Positions 44,507-53,454 of a DNA stretch of 64,000 bases are shown here, piece after piece. The stretch lies in contig JAIPBM010000012.1 in the NCBI GenBank assembly GCA_021739695.1, forward strand, positions 54,612 through 118,611, in the 5' to 3' direction. The stretch's first letter is position 1; every line of letters starts with the position of its first letter. Position numbers and translations under genes: made by a program. The stretch is from Flavobacteriales bacterium (GTDB taxonomy: Bacteria; Bacteroidota; Bacteroidia; UBA10329). The notes beneath the pieces are model-generated. The model was given only the letters and a program-made list of their open reading frames with translations. It ran no database searches and had not been told where the DNA came from.

Positions 44507-47500
44507 ATGCCGTTCATGAAATACCGCCACTTAGTTCTTGCTGTCTTGTTTTTGAGTCTCGTTTCCAATGTATGGGCCCAGCAGCTTCGCACAGAAGATG
44601 ACAAAGACGAAAACGAGACCATCGAAACATCCATCTTGCACGGACAGCAACGTTGGTATAAGCTGATGGAAAAGCCACGCGTCAAGTATTCGAAGGTGCA
44701 ATCTGCCTACGAAAAATACTTTGCTGAGCATGCTGATGAAGGCAGCGGCCCTAAGGAATATGGCGTTGGCTGGTTAAAGACCAAGATATTCTATCTCGAC
44801 AGGAAAGGAAGGGTTCAGGATGCGCCAAAGGCGGATATGAACCGCATCAAGCCAAGGGCGATGAGCGGTGCGCCAACGGATACGTATTCTGGCGATTGGC
44901 GCATGATCGGCCCCGTAAATACGTACAACGGCCCGGGTGCTGGTGGTGGCAACAATGGTGGTTATGCCTATTGTGTGAGAATGGACCCGACCAACACGAA
45001 CAAACTCTTCTGCGGATTTGTGACGGGCGGACTGTGGATGAGCAGCGACAATGGTGTTTCGTGGAGTTTAACGGATGCCAATCTTCCGGCAGATTCGTAC
45101 TACGATATTGATGTGTGCGCTGCCAACAGCGATGTGGTCTATGCCATCAGCAGATCGGCAGTGATCAAATCAACAGATGGCGGTGCATCGTGGTTGCCAA
45201 CCGCTTTGAACAGCACCAACTACAGCGGAACGGCCTACGATATTGCAGCTTCACCAAGCGACCCAAATGTGGTAATTGCGCGCTGGGGAACGAAGATCTA
45301 CCGAACAGCAGATGGTGGCTCCGTTTGGACAGAAGTGCAAACAGGTCTTCAGAATTTCAGCATTTGGGACAGCAACCTGAACAGCGAAGTGATCGATTTT
45401 GACAACAACAATTCGAGCGTTGTTTATGCTACCGACCGTGGCAATAGTCAGAATTCAGTAGCGGTTTACCGTTCTACCAATGCAGGACAGAACTTCAGCC
45501 TTTTTCAGACCATTACGCTGCCTGGAAATGCTACCGGAACCGTGACCGGATGGTCGAAGGTGTGCACAGCAACCAATAACACGAACGCGGTTTATATCAT
45601 GATCGGAAGCGGTTCCTCTTCTTATTCGCATGTGGCGGTTCATCTATTCAAACTGAACGCAACAAACGGAAACATTGATCTGCAGCGCATCAATATGGTG
45701 GATGGCATCAACACAGATTATGGCTCTACCACTTCGCTGCATCATGGCGATATTGCCATGGACATCACCAATGAGAATAAGATTGTTTGGGGATCTTACA
45801 GCCAGCAGAACGTGCAGTATTCCACCAATAATGGCGTGAGCTTTTCGACCTCTACTTCCTCTGTTCATTCCGACCTCCGCAGTATTTACATGTACAACGG
45901 AAAAGTGATATTAGGAACGGATGGTTCTGGTGATGTTTCGACAGATGGTGGCGACCATTTCAGCATTGTGACCAAAAGCGTTTCGAACCACGAACTGTGG
46001 GGATTCGGCTCGGCTTTCAAATCAAGTCATTTGGCGGCCGGAACAAATCATGGTCCGTTGATGGTACGCGATAGCGAAAGTGCAAACGGCTGGTTCACGC
46101 TTCTGGGTGCCGATCAGGGCAACTCCGATTTCAATCCGCTGGATAGCGTTTCGGCCTATTCGCAGGGTTATGATTCGTATCACATCACCCTTACTGGAAA
46201 TCAGAATTGGGTGAACGGTTCGCAGCAGATCGATCCGGGAGGCATTTACAGCTATTTCAATTCGATGGAATTCCATCCGCATCGTTATCATACACTCATC
46301 ACGCATCACGCAGGGCAGTACCCAAGTTCGGTGCCGCAGGAAACGCGCGACATTTGGAAGAATTCACTTATCCGAAGTGATGACAATGGCCTGACCGTTT
46401 CGGTGGTGCATACCTTCAACGCGCAACTCTTCCGAGAAAAGATATGTGTAGGCGATACGTCCAGGATCTATGCGGTTGTGGGGCTTACCAATAATTCGTT
46501 GATGAAAACCACGGACGGAGGCGCCACGTGGACCGATATCACGCCATCCACTTCTGTTACGGGTGCATCCATTCGCAACATCAGCGATATTGCCGTAAGC
46601 GATGTGAATCCGAATGAAATTTGGGTGAGTTACTCAGGCGTACAGAGCACTTGCAAAGTGCTGCATTCTACCGATGGCGGCAGCAGCTACACCAACCTCA
46701 CCCAAAGCGTTCTTACAAGCTTTCCAATTACGAAAATGATCTTCCAACGCGGTACAGATGGTGGCGTTTACGTGGGTAACGAATCGGGAATCTATTACCG
46801 CAACAATACCATGAGCAATTGGGTGGAACTCGGCAACGGACTGCCTGCCATGGATATCCGCTTCCTGTTCATTAATTACTACAAAGGCAAGCTGCTGATA
46901 GGAACTAGCCGTGGCGCTTGGGATCACGACCTCTACGAAAGCTCGAACACCATGGCGCAGATATCGGCAAATACCCTCACGCCTACTTGCCAAGAACCAA
47001 AGGTTCAGTTCAGGGATTTCAGCGTGGTGAGCAATGCAGGTAACGGTGCAACCTATCAATGGGATTTTCCTGGCGGAACACCATCAACTTCAAATCTGGA
47101 AACGCCTTTGGTGAGTTATTTGGGCGCCACGCCCGGCACCTACGATGTGACATTGACTGTGACGGATGAGAACGGGACAAGCACGCAAACGCTCCAAGAT
47201 TTCATTACATACACAGCCGAAAATTGCTGCGAAGACCTTCCTTCGGGATGGGTCCATATTGACATTGGAACCACTACTACACCGAGCGAAGTGTGCTACA
47301 CACCTTCTGATGGTAATTTCAAGATCACCAGTCATTCTTCAGGCATCAGCGATCCGAACGACAATTTCCCGTTCATCTTTAAAGGATTGGTGGGCGATGG
47401 CGAAATTGTGGCCCGTGTGAAGGACGTGACCGACATTTGGAACTATTCAGGCGGCATCATGCTGCGTAATTCGCTGGCCGCAAACAGTAACTATCTGTTC

Positions 47501-48043
47501 CTCAATTCGCTCGATTCGCGAGGTGTGTTCGACATTTATCGCACAAACAATACGGGCAACACGGGCTACCAATTGGTGACCACCTATCCGATGCCGATGT
47601 GGTTGAAGATCGTGCGCAGCGGCAACCAACTCACCACGCATTATTCTGCCGATGGTGTGAACTGGACGCTTTATCACAGCTTCAATCAGACGCTTAACCA
47701 AACCGTTTATGTTGGATTGGCGGCTTCCAAAGATGGCTGCGTCACCAACATCGATAATGTGAGTGTGACAGGCCAAGTGGTAACGGGTGTTGAAGACCAA
47801 GAAAAAGAGCCAGCGCTGAGTGCATACCCGAATCCGATGAAGACAAGTGTAACGGTGAGTGGCCTTTCGGGAACAAACGTGCTTAAAATGCTTGATGCAA
47901 GCGGAAAGTTGGTGTATTCGATCAACACAAGCGCCAACACCGAAACCATTCCGACTGAAGGAATGGCCACTGGACTTTACATCATATCGGTAGAAAACGC
48001 GGAGCAAGGCACGCAGCAGACCATCAATGTGATGAAGGAGTAG
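44507..48043 (+). CDS. T9SS-exported BNR/sortilin-like protein with PKD domain
   Basis: An approximately 1178-residue secreted protein. Start at 44507 (MPFMKYRHL) or 44516 (MKYRHL); either leads into a signal peptide cut near SNVWAQ. The first 800 residues hold BNR/VPS10-type propeller repeats (SSDNGVSWSLTD, STDGGASWLP, TADGGSVWTE, TTDGGATWTD, STDGGSSYTN). A PKD domain follows (YQWDFPGGTPSTSNLETPLV), then a concanavalin-like/DUF1349-type domain (GGIMLRNSLAANSNYLFLNS), and the T9SS sorting domain (SAYPNPMKTSV). Such proteins are predicted to bind or act on glycans or proteins at the surface; no catalytic site is identifiable. Confidence 0.88.
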   Translation: MPFMKYRHLVLAVLFLSLVSNVWAQQLRTEDDKDENETIETSILHGQQRWYKLMEKPRVKYSKVQSAYEKYFAEHADEGSGPKEYGVGWLKTKIFYLDRKGRVQDAPKADMNRIKPRAMSGAPTDTYSGDWRMIGPVNTYNGPGAGGGNNGGYAYCVRMDPTNTNKLFCGFVTGGLWMSSDNGVSWSLTDANLPADSYYDIDVCAANSDVVYAISRSAVIKSTDGGASWLPTALNSTNYSGTAYDIAASPSDPNVVIARWGTKIYRTADGGSVWTEVQTGLQNFSIWDSNLNSEVIDFDNNNSSVVYATDRGNSQNSVAVYRSTNAGQNFSLFQTITLPGNATGTVTGWSKVCTATNNTNAVYIMIGSGSSSYSHVAVHLFKLNATNGNIDLQRINMVDGINTDYGSTTSLHHGDIAMDITNENKIVWGSYSQQNVQYSTNNGVSFSTSTSSVHSDLRSIYMYNGKVILGTDGSGDVSTDGGDHFSIVTKSVSNHELWGFGSAFKSSHLAAGTNHGPLMVRDSESANGWFTLLGADQGNSDFNPLDSVSAYSQGYDSYHITLTGNQNWVNGSQQIDPGGIYSYFNSMEFHPHRYHTLITHHAGQYPSSVPQETRDIWKNSLIRSDDNGLTVSVVHTFNAQLFREKICVGDTSRIYAVVGLTNNSLMKTTDGGATWTDITPSTSVTGASIRNISDIAVSDVNPNEIWVSYSGVQSTCKVLHSTDGGSSYTNLTQSVLTSFPITKMIFQRGTDGGVYVGNESGIYYRNNTMSNWVELGNGLPAMDIRFLFINYYKGKLLIGTSRGAWDHDLYESSNTMAQISANTLTPTCQEPKVQFRDFSVVSNAGNGATYQWDFPGGTPSTSNLETPLVSYLGATPGTYDVTLTVTDENGTSTQTLQDFITYTAENCCEDLPSGWVHIDIGTTTTPSEVCYTPSDGNFKITSHSSGISDPNDNFPFIFKGLVGDGEIVARVKDVTDIWNYSGGIMLRNSLAANSNYLFLNSLDSRGVFDIYRTNNTGNTGYQLVTTYPMPMWLKIVRSGNQLTTHYSADGVNWTLYHSFNQTLNQTVYVGLAASKDGCVTNIDNVSVTGQVVTGVEDQEKEPALSAYPNPMKTSVTVSGLSGTNVLKMLDASGKLVYSINTSANTETIPTEGMATGLYIISVENAEQGTQQTINVMKE

Positions 48044-48145
48044 CACGTAGGAATAGCGCTTTCCACTTGGCATTTTTGGGAATCGCTATTTCAAAATTCC
48101 AAGATCCATTTTACCTTAGTACGACCAACCTTTAGTCTAGAACTC

Positions 48146-50065
48146 ATGTTGAAACGTCTACTACTGCTAAGTTCCTTCGGCATTATTCATTTAGGAGCAA
48201 TGGCTCAGCACGCCAAAGTCACACCTTCGGCTGCCGAACATCAGGCCCAAAAAGCCAATTTTATCAAATCAGAAGAATTCTCGTTGCCGTGTTCGGGCTC
48301 GAGAAGTTTCGCGGACATTAGCGATCCGTGGATGCGCTCGGTTACTTCTGGAGCCGTGATCCATGGTGCACCAAACAGATCGGCATTGCAACTGAAAAAG
48401 GACGCCAAAACCCGATTGAAGTTGGAGAATTCGAGTCGCGATCAGAACCCGGAAGTGGCAAACCCTTTGGCTGTAACGCCAACATTAGGAACCAACTTTT
48501 TGGGCAATGAGATGTTCGGAGGAACTCCCACAGACAATACCATGGGTATTTCGAATGGAGGCATTATTGTGAGTGCAGACAATTCTACCATGGAAGTGTA
48601 TAATGGCGATGCGCAGAATCCATATCTCTTCACGCTTACGTCACATTCCGATTTTTTCAGTTTTCTGAATCCAGCTCCTACAGCCAACATCTACGACCCG
48701 AAAGTACTTTACGATAGTGGTTCTGACCGTTTCATCTACATGATCCTTCATGGAACATCCTCGCAACAAAGCGAGTTGCTCATCTGTTTTTCGCAGACCA
48801 ATAATCCCGCAACGGGAAGTTGGTGGGTATACCGCCTTCAGGCCAATGTGGCGCATCCTGGTTCGTGGTTCGATTACCCGAACATTGCGGTAAGCAACAA
48901 TGAGCTTTACATTACCGGCAACATGTTCACCGATGCAGGACAAAACTCTGGGAACATCCTTTTTCAGATTGAGAAAAATGCATGCTACAATGGTCAGAAC
49001 ATCAATTATCAGTACTGGGCCAACGTGCAGGACCAGACCAGCGAAACAGCCTTTACCATGGTTCCACTTAGCTGGGGACAGCAAGGAAACTACGGGCCAG
49101 GCGTGCTGTTGGCAGCCAACGAAACATCTGAACCATCTGATCGGATCATGCTTTTTGACCTTACCGATGATATGAGCGCAAGCAATGAGCAGCTGAATGC
49201 CTACAGCGCCAATACATCGGCCTTCGATGTGGGTGGATATGCCGCTCAAAGTGGTTCGAGCACGCAATTGGATATTGGCGACAACCGTATATTGAGCGGA
49301 TTCTACCTGAATGGAATCATCCACTTGGTATTCTGTAGCGATATTGGCCAAGGTTGGAATGGCATCAATTACAAACGCATTGCCACCAACGATCTTTCTG
49401 TGCAGAGTTCCACTTTTGGCAATGTTGGAACCCACGATTACTGCTACCCCGCTGTGGCCTCATCCGGTTCATCTGCCAGCGATAAATCGGTCATCATCGC
49501 GTTCCTACGCTCTGGACAGGATATTTTTCCTGAATTCCGTGCTGTGAACTGCGATCACGACATGCAATGGAGCAGTTCCATGCTGATAAAGCAAGGCACT
49601 GATGATGTAAGCATCAGCGGAAACAACCCCGACCGTTGGGGCGATTACACGGGAATTAGCAGAAGAAACGGTGCAAGCCGAACGGTTTGGGCATCGGGCT
49701 GCTACGGCATGAGTGGCAACCACTGGAACGTGAACAATGGTTGGAACACGTGGATTGCAGAGCTGAGCGATGGCGGTCAGCCTGGAGCGGTTGGCGATGT
49801 GGAAGCGTCCACCGCCTTGCGCGTATATCCGAACCCGACCATCGAACGATTTTCCATTGAGTTTGAAATGTTGGAACGCATGGACATCGATGTGAGCATT
49901 TACGACATCAAGGGAAATCTGGTAAAGGTTTTGCTACAGGATAATATGAAACCGGGAATGAAAACACTCCACTTCAACCGCAATGCGCTAAGCAGCGGAA
50001 CCTATTTGATCAACGTGACATCCAACGAAAAAACTCTAGCACATGAAAAGCTTATTATCAATTAG
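48146..50065 (+). CDS. T9SS-exported protein of unknown function
   Basis: A 639-residue secreted protein. The signal peptide ends at GAMAQ (about residue 21). The central 500 residues are beta-rich and look like a propeller (YDPKVLYDSGSDRFIYMILH, FDYPNIAVSNNELYITGNMF, NPDRWGDYTGISRRNG), without a family I can name. The C-terminal 80 residues are the T9SS sorting domain (LRVYPNPTIERFSIEFEM, ending AHEKLIIN). It follows the BNR/PKD gene by about 100 bases, and its 3' end overlaps the next small gene by 23 bases. Confidence 0.85.
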   Translation: MLKRLLLLSSFGIIHLGAMAQHAKVTPSAAEHQAQKANFIKSEEFSLPCSGSRSFADISDPWMRSVTSGAVIHGAPNRSALQLKKDAKTRLKLENSSRDQNPEVANPLAVTPTLGTNFLGNEMFGGTPTDNTMGISNGGIIVSADNSTMEVYNGDAQNPYLFTLTSHSDFFSFLNPAPTANIYDPKVLYDSGSDRFIYMILHGTSSQQSELLICFSQTNNPATGSWWVYRLQANVAHPGSWFDYPNIAVSNNELYITGNMFTDAGQNSGNILFQIEKNACYNGQNINYQYWANVQDQTSETAFTMVPLSWGQQGNYGPGVLLAANETSEPSDRIMLFDLTDDMSASNEQLNAYSANTSAFDVGGYAAQSGSSTQLDIGDNRILSGFYLNGIIHLVFCSDIGQGWNGINYKRIATNDLSVQSSTFGNVGTHDYCYPAVASSGSSASDKSVIIAFLRSGQDIFPEFRAVNCDHDMQWSSSMLIKQGTDDVSISGNNPDRWGDYTGISRRNGASRTVWASGCYGMSGNHWNVNNGWNTWIAELSDGGQPGAVGDVEASTALRVYPNPTIERFSIEFEMLERMDIDVSIYDIKGNLVKVLLQDNMKPGMKTLHFNRNALSSGTYLINVTSNEKTLAHEKLIIN

Positions 50066-50375
50066 TCTGCTGTCTGTGCTGTTGTCTGTTTGCAATAGCA
50101 AGGCCGATAAACAAACAGAAACCGAGACCGAAGAAGCAGCTGTTACCACCAGAATCGACTCTGCAAGACTTCCTTCGGAGAATGTGGTGATGGAAGCCGC
50201 AGAACCTGCTGTTGATGGTGCCATCGATCAACCGGAATCTAAACCAGCATCCACCAAACCAGCGTATGAAGGCACCATGCCTGATACTTCTGTAAAGAAA
50301 ATCGTTGAACATGGCGCGCCTGATAAGGCCCGTAATGATTCTGTGAAAGCTGCTAAAACCAAAGGGAAGTTCTGA
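50043..50375 (+). CDS. Small putative lipoprotein
   Basis: A 110-residue protein with a signal MKSLLSISLLSVLLSVC, the Cys at 17 forming a lipobox (LLSVC). The mature part is low in hydrophobics and rich in Ala, Glu, Lys, Thr and Pro, probably disordered, and ends KAAKTKGKF. No domain is recognised. It starts inside the last 23 bases of the preceding T9SS gene in another frame, so the two are translationally linked. Confidence 0.7.
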   Translation: MKSLLSISLLSVLLSVCNSKADKQTETETEEAAVTTRIDSARLPSENVVMEAAEPAVDGAIDQPESKPASTKPAYEGTMPDTSVKKIVEHGAPDKARNDSVKAAKTKGKF

Positions 50376-50722
50376 TTCTGGACTTTAGGTTTTAGGAGTT
50401 AGCCAATCATTTATTGGATCATCCATTATGTGCTCAGGATTCTTCTTAGCACCCAGCTTCGCGCGCAATACTTTCATCCATTGGGCTGAAATAGCTATGC
50501 TTAAAACATAGACAACTATGTTAAATACATAGCCATTTCTGTGTATAGCATAGTTAGCTATGGCTATAGAATAGTCATCTTACTATAAAACATAAATACC
50601 TGTGTTCTACACATACCAAGCTATGTTTTATACATAGTAAGCGTTGTTTTTGACACAGTTATGTATCTTTAAAACATAATCACGTATGTTTTAAATAGAG
50701 CCAACTCACTAATTTCTTGATC
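50376..50722. promoter_or_regulatory. Operator array (about 13 copies of CTATGTTTTA / TAAAACATAG)
   Basis: The first 115 bases hold nothing recognised beyond GGTTTTAGGAGTTAG, also seen near 44085. From 50495 to 50695 the 10-mer CTATGTTTTA or its complement recurs in near-exact form about 13 times, for example 50501-50511, 50516-50525, 50584-50594, 50621-50630, 50669-50679 and 50684-50695. Several copies form face-to-face pairs such as CTATGTTTTATACATAG at 50621-50637. The array stops about 28 bases before the HTH/coiled-coil gene and is far richer in A/T than its surroundings. It looks like a cooperative binding array for that or another regulator; an origin-type iteron function is an alternative. 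Confidence 0.75.
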
Positions 50723-51151
50723 ATGGTGTACCGAAACAGAAAAAAATCGACAAGCAATGGGAAGTTAACGCGCAAGGCAATACCCCAAGAATTCAATACG
50801 GCTACGCTTATCCGCGATGCCATGCGCAAGACACGGATGACGCAGGCTGAAATAGCCCGCAGAACATGTCGCAATCCGAACACGATAAAGAACCTGCGTA
50901 GGCGAAAAAGCATTCAGTCGAGCATCTTGCACGAACTGTCCATTGCCATGGGTGTAGACCTTTTTCGCCCCTTAAGTGACAACCTGCCCGAGCAGATCCG
51001 CTCCAACCCGGACACGGCAAAGATTGAAGCCTTGAACGCAGACAAACTGGCCTTGCAGCAACAGATAGATGAGTTGAAAGCACAGCTTGCCCAGCTACGC
51101 GAAGACAATGGCTACCTGAAGAAGATGATCGACATTATGGCCAAGAAGTAA
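50723..51151 (+). CDS. HTH protein with C-terminal coiled coil
   Basis: A 142-residue DNA-binding protein. A basic N-terminus (YRNRKKSTSNGKLTRK) precedes an XRE/Cro-like HTH at about 25-85 (AMRKTRMTQAEIARRTCRNP then LHELSIAMGVDLFRPL). A coiled coil follows (LNADKLALQQQIDELKAQL, about 105-138), likely for dimer or higher assembly. The start at 50723 is the first ATG; a TTG at 50717 is less likely. It sits directly behind the inverted-repeat array, which suggests it binds it. Convergent with the toxin gene. Confidence 0.78.
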   Translation: MVYRNRKKSTSNGKLTRKAIPQEFNTATLIRDAMRKTRMTQAEIARRTCRNPNTIKNLRRRKSIQSSILHELSIAMGVDLFRPLSDNLPEQIRSNPDTAKIEALNADKLALQQQIDELKAQLAQLREDNGYLKKMIDIMAKK

Positions 51152-51165
51152 AACAATTTAACTCC

Positions 51166-51462
51166 CTAATCTCTGGAATACCATCGCTTTGGACTTCTTG
51201 ACGTGTGCAATACCGCGATTATGATAACCATACGTTCTTCTATAAGGTAATGCACCAGATAAGGGAACACTTTGACCGTGGCCGTGTGAATATCTCTATA
51301 TCGTTTTGTAAATAATTGAGGATTCATTCGAAGTTGAGTAAAAACAGCCCTTATCTCAGCAACAAATCGCTTACCTAAGTCTTTACTTTGTGTTTCGTAC
51401 CACTCGGCCGCTTCGGTAATATCCTGTTCGGCAACACTTTCAAGTATTACCTGATAACTCAT
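51166..51462 (-). CDS. ParE/RelE-family toxin
   Basis: A 98-residue protein of the RelE/ParE superfamily. VILESVAEQDITEAAEWYET and KRFVAEIRAVFTQLRMNPQL are the typical first helices. KVFPYLVHYLIEERMVIIIA and HTSRSPKRW form the last strands and basic end. ParE members poison gyrase and RelE members cleave ribosomal mRNA; the sequence is closer to ParE by its C-terminal Pro-Xaa-Xaa-Trp, but activity is not proven. It overlaps the antitoxin gene by 4 bases. Confidence 0.87.
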   Translation of the reverse strand: MSYQVILESVAEQDITEAAEWYETQSKDLGKRFVAEIRAVFTQLRMNPQLFTKRYRDIHTATVKVFPYLVHYLIEERMVIIIAVLHTSRSPKRWYSRD

Positions 51463-51668
51463 AGCTTTTGCTCGAGGTCGTCCAACGCTTCATTGGCATC
51501 TCTACCAGTACTTGGGTTTGCGCGGTAATGCTCCACACGTTCGTTCAACACACTCTTGTGCCATTCGGGAATCTCGGTTTCGCCTTCCACCTCCAACCCT
51601 AGGTTATGGATAAGCTCCATCACAAAATCATACCTGTCTTCTGGAATTCTTAGGGTCACTTGTTTCAT
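51459..51668 (-). CDS. Antitoxin of the ParE-type pair
   Basis: A 69-residue protein with a ribbon-like start (MKQVTLRIPEDRYDFVMELI) and an acidic C-terminus (RDANEALDDLEQKL) that would bind the toxin. It precedes the toxin gene and overlaps it by ATGA, the normal order for such modules. The family name is uncertain; the assignment rests on size, layout and partner. Confidence 0.8.
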   Translation of the reverse strand: MKQVTLRIPEDRYDFVMELIHNLGLEVEGETEIPEWHKSVLNERVEHYRANPSTGRDANEALDDLEQKL

Positions 51669-51744
51669 GGTGTTGGAATTTTGCGTCTATCAAATTTAAG
51701 GAATCCATCTAGGTAGAGACGCGATGCATCGCGACTTTACAAGA

Positions 51745-52980
51745 TCACTCCCCCACAATCCTCACCGTCTCGGCAGGGCGGATGATCTTTCGGACAGGAA
51801 GCCAGGCGGCCAGCAGTCCGATGGTGCCAACCACAAGGAAAACGGACAGCACGTCCATTGGCTGCACTTCTACCGGATAGGACTGCACGATGTAGTTTCC
51901 GCCCGAGTTGAGTTTGATGAGTTCGAACTGGATCTGTGACCAGCAGACCAAAAGTCCGAGGATGAGTCCTCCAACGGCACCGATCATGGAAATGAAGATG
52001 CCTTCGAGCACAAAAATGCGTTGGATGAGTTGCTCGCTAGCGCCCATGCTGCGCAGAATATTGATGTCTTTTTTCTTTTCGAGGATGAGCATGGTAAGCG
52101 AACCGATGACGTTGAAAATGGAGATCATCAGGATAAATGAGAGTATCATGAACACGGCCCATTTCTCGCTTTTCATGATCTTGTAAAGCAGCTCATTCTG
52201 TTGAAATCGGTCTTTGACCACGTAATCTGCCCCCAATTTCTCTTGAATTTCTTCACGAACAGATTCCATGTTGGCCTTCGGGTCTAGCGCCAATTCCAAG
52301 GAAGAAACGCGGCCTTCGTGATCAAGCAATTCGCGCACGAATTTGATCGGTGTAAGCACGTATTTGAGGTCAAAATCTGCCTGAATGGAAAACACACCAG
52401 TAGCGTAGATCTGTTTCACGTTGAATGCCTTTGTCGGGTCGATGGTGGCACTGGAACCGCGCTTGGGCACATAGATCTGTAAGGGATTGATCGGGTCGTT
52501 CACATTGGCCGAAAGATGATAGGCCACGCCCGAACCGATAAGCGCTGCCGGTGCACCATTCACATGCATGAAAGGGTCGCCATCCACGATCATGCTATCC
52601 ATGTCGGTCAGTTCCAGAAAGTTGTCGGAAACGCCCTTGATGCGTGCGAAATACTGCTTATCTCGATAACGGATGAGGCAACTTTCCTCCAACACCTCCA
52701 CATATCCGAGCACGCCATCCGTAGCAAGAATTTCTGCTGTGGGAATGGCGCTCAATTCAACCGTTTTCCCTTCGGTAGGTTTGATGACAATAGGTGCTTC
52801 AAACACGTTGTAAAGCGAAATCACCAATCCTTCAAATCCGTTGAAAACGGACAGCACAATAACCATGGCAGCCGTTACAACAGCCACTCCGGCCACCGAA
52901 ATTCCAGAAACGATATTGATCGCATTGTGCGACTTCTTAGAGAAGAGGTAGCGTTTGGCGATATGGATCGGAAGATTCAA
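51745..52980 (-). CDS. LolC/LolE-like ABC transporter permease
   Basis: A 411-residue inner-membrane protein. It begins LPIHIAKRYLFSKKSHNAIN and has one helix near residues 22-46, a periplasmic domain of about 220 residues, and three helices near the C-terminus (FtsX domain), ending RKIIRPAETVRIVGE. This is the LolC/E architecture for moving lipoproteins from the inner membrane to the Lol carrier; a single permease gene, as here, implies a homodimer or a distant partner. It follows rbfA by 8 bases. Confidence 0.88.
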   Translation of the reverse strand: MNLPIHIAKRYLFSKKSHNAINIVSGISVAGVAVVTAAMVIVLSVFNGFEGLVISLYNVFEAPIVIKPTEGKTVELSAIPTAEILATDGVLGYVEVLEESCLIRYRDKQYFARIKGVSDNFLELTDMDSMIVDGDPFMHVNGAPAALIGSGVAYHLSANVNDPINPLQIYVPKRGSSATIDPTKAFNVKQIYATGVFSIQADFDLKYVLTPIKFVRELLDHEGRVSSLELALDPKANMESVREEIQEKLGADYVVKDRFQQNELLYKIMKSEKWAVFMILSFILMISIFNVIGSLTMLILEKKKDINILRSMGASEQLIQRIFVLEGIFISMIGAVGGLILGLLVCWSQIQFELIKLNSGGNYIVQSYPVEVQPMDVLSVFLVVGTIGLLAAWLPVRKIIRPAETVRIVGE

Positions 52981-52988
52981 GAATCGGT

Positions 52989-53327
52989 CTATCCGCCCTT
53001 CAGGAGATTGTCAATTCGCTCAATGTGATCGAGCGAATCGTCTATGAAAAACATGAGTTCTGGAGCTACGCGAAGCTCGCTGCGTTCGTGTGCTAGGAAC
53101 TTCCGTACTTCCCACTTCCGTTCCTTTATCAGGTCTACCACTGCTTGTTTGTCTTCCACCGCAAAAATGCTCAGATACACTTTTGCAACACCGAGATCGG
53201 GACTGACCTTCACGTCTGTTACGGTTATCATACCACCTTTGGCGTATAACGATGCATTCCGCTGAAAGTAATTGCCCAACTCGCGTAGGATCACTCTCGA
53301 AACCTTTTTCTGTCGCGTTGTTTCCAT
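52989..53327 (-). CDS. rbfA: Ribosome-binding factor A
   Basis: A 112-residue KH-domain protein that helps mature the 5' end of 16S rRNA in 30S subunits. TRQKKVSRVILRELGNYFQR, TVTDVKVSPDLGVAKVYLS and RVAPELMFFIDDSLDHIERI are characteristic. A longer frame to 53357 adds ten residues that cover the promoter, so the ATG at 53327 (METTRQKK) is preferred. It leads a two-gene unit with the LolC/E-like permease. Confidence 0.95.
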   Translation of the reverse strand: METTRQKKVSRVILRELGNYFQRNASLYAKGGMITVTDVKVSPDLGVAKVYLSIFAVEDKQAVVDLIKERKWEVRKFLAHERSELRVAPELMFFIDDSLDHIERIDNLLKGG

Positions 53328-53332
53328 TGGTA

Positions 53333-53340
53333 CAAAAGTA
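53333..53340 (-). promoter_or_regulatory. -7 element next to the rbfA start
   Basis: On the minus strand TACTTTTG, a full TAnnTTTG match, ends 5 bases before the rbfA ATG. The message would have almost no leader. No TTG was seen at a 19-base spacing. Confidence 0.5.
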
Positions 53341-53396
53341 CTCGCTATAACAGGCAAATCCGAAAAAATGAAAATCCGAAAAGAATGACCGATGGC

Positions 53397-53436
53397 CGTC
53401 TCTCCACGCCTTTGGAGGGGTTGGGAGAGGCTCTTC
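53397..53436. repeat. Dispersed repeat, family C, copy 3
   Basis: CGTCTCTCCACGCCTTTGGA followed by GGGGTTGGGAGAGGCT, related to the 59770-59800 half of the copy in the suf operon. It lies between divergent promoters, and its TTGG at 53421 doubles as the upstream box of the rightward promoter. Confidence 0.65.
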
Positions 53437-53450
53437 TAAAAGTATATTTG
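53421..53450 (+). promoter_or_regulatory. Consensus promoter of the ABC exporter gene
   Basis: TTG at 53421-53423, a 19-base spacer and TATATTTG at 53443-53450, both exact. The -7 box ends 4 bases before the ATG at 53455, so the transcript would be leaderless or nearly so. Confidence 0.7.
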
Positions 53451-53454
53451 CGCC

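Noticed and set aside
50376..51668. Active mobile element around the iteron-like array and toxin/antitoxin pair
   Set aside because: No transposase, integrase, relaxase or clear end repeats are visible; kept only as a possible relic.
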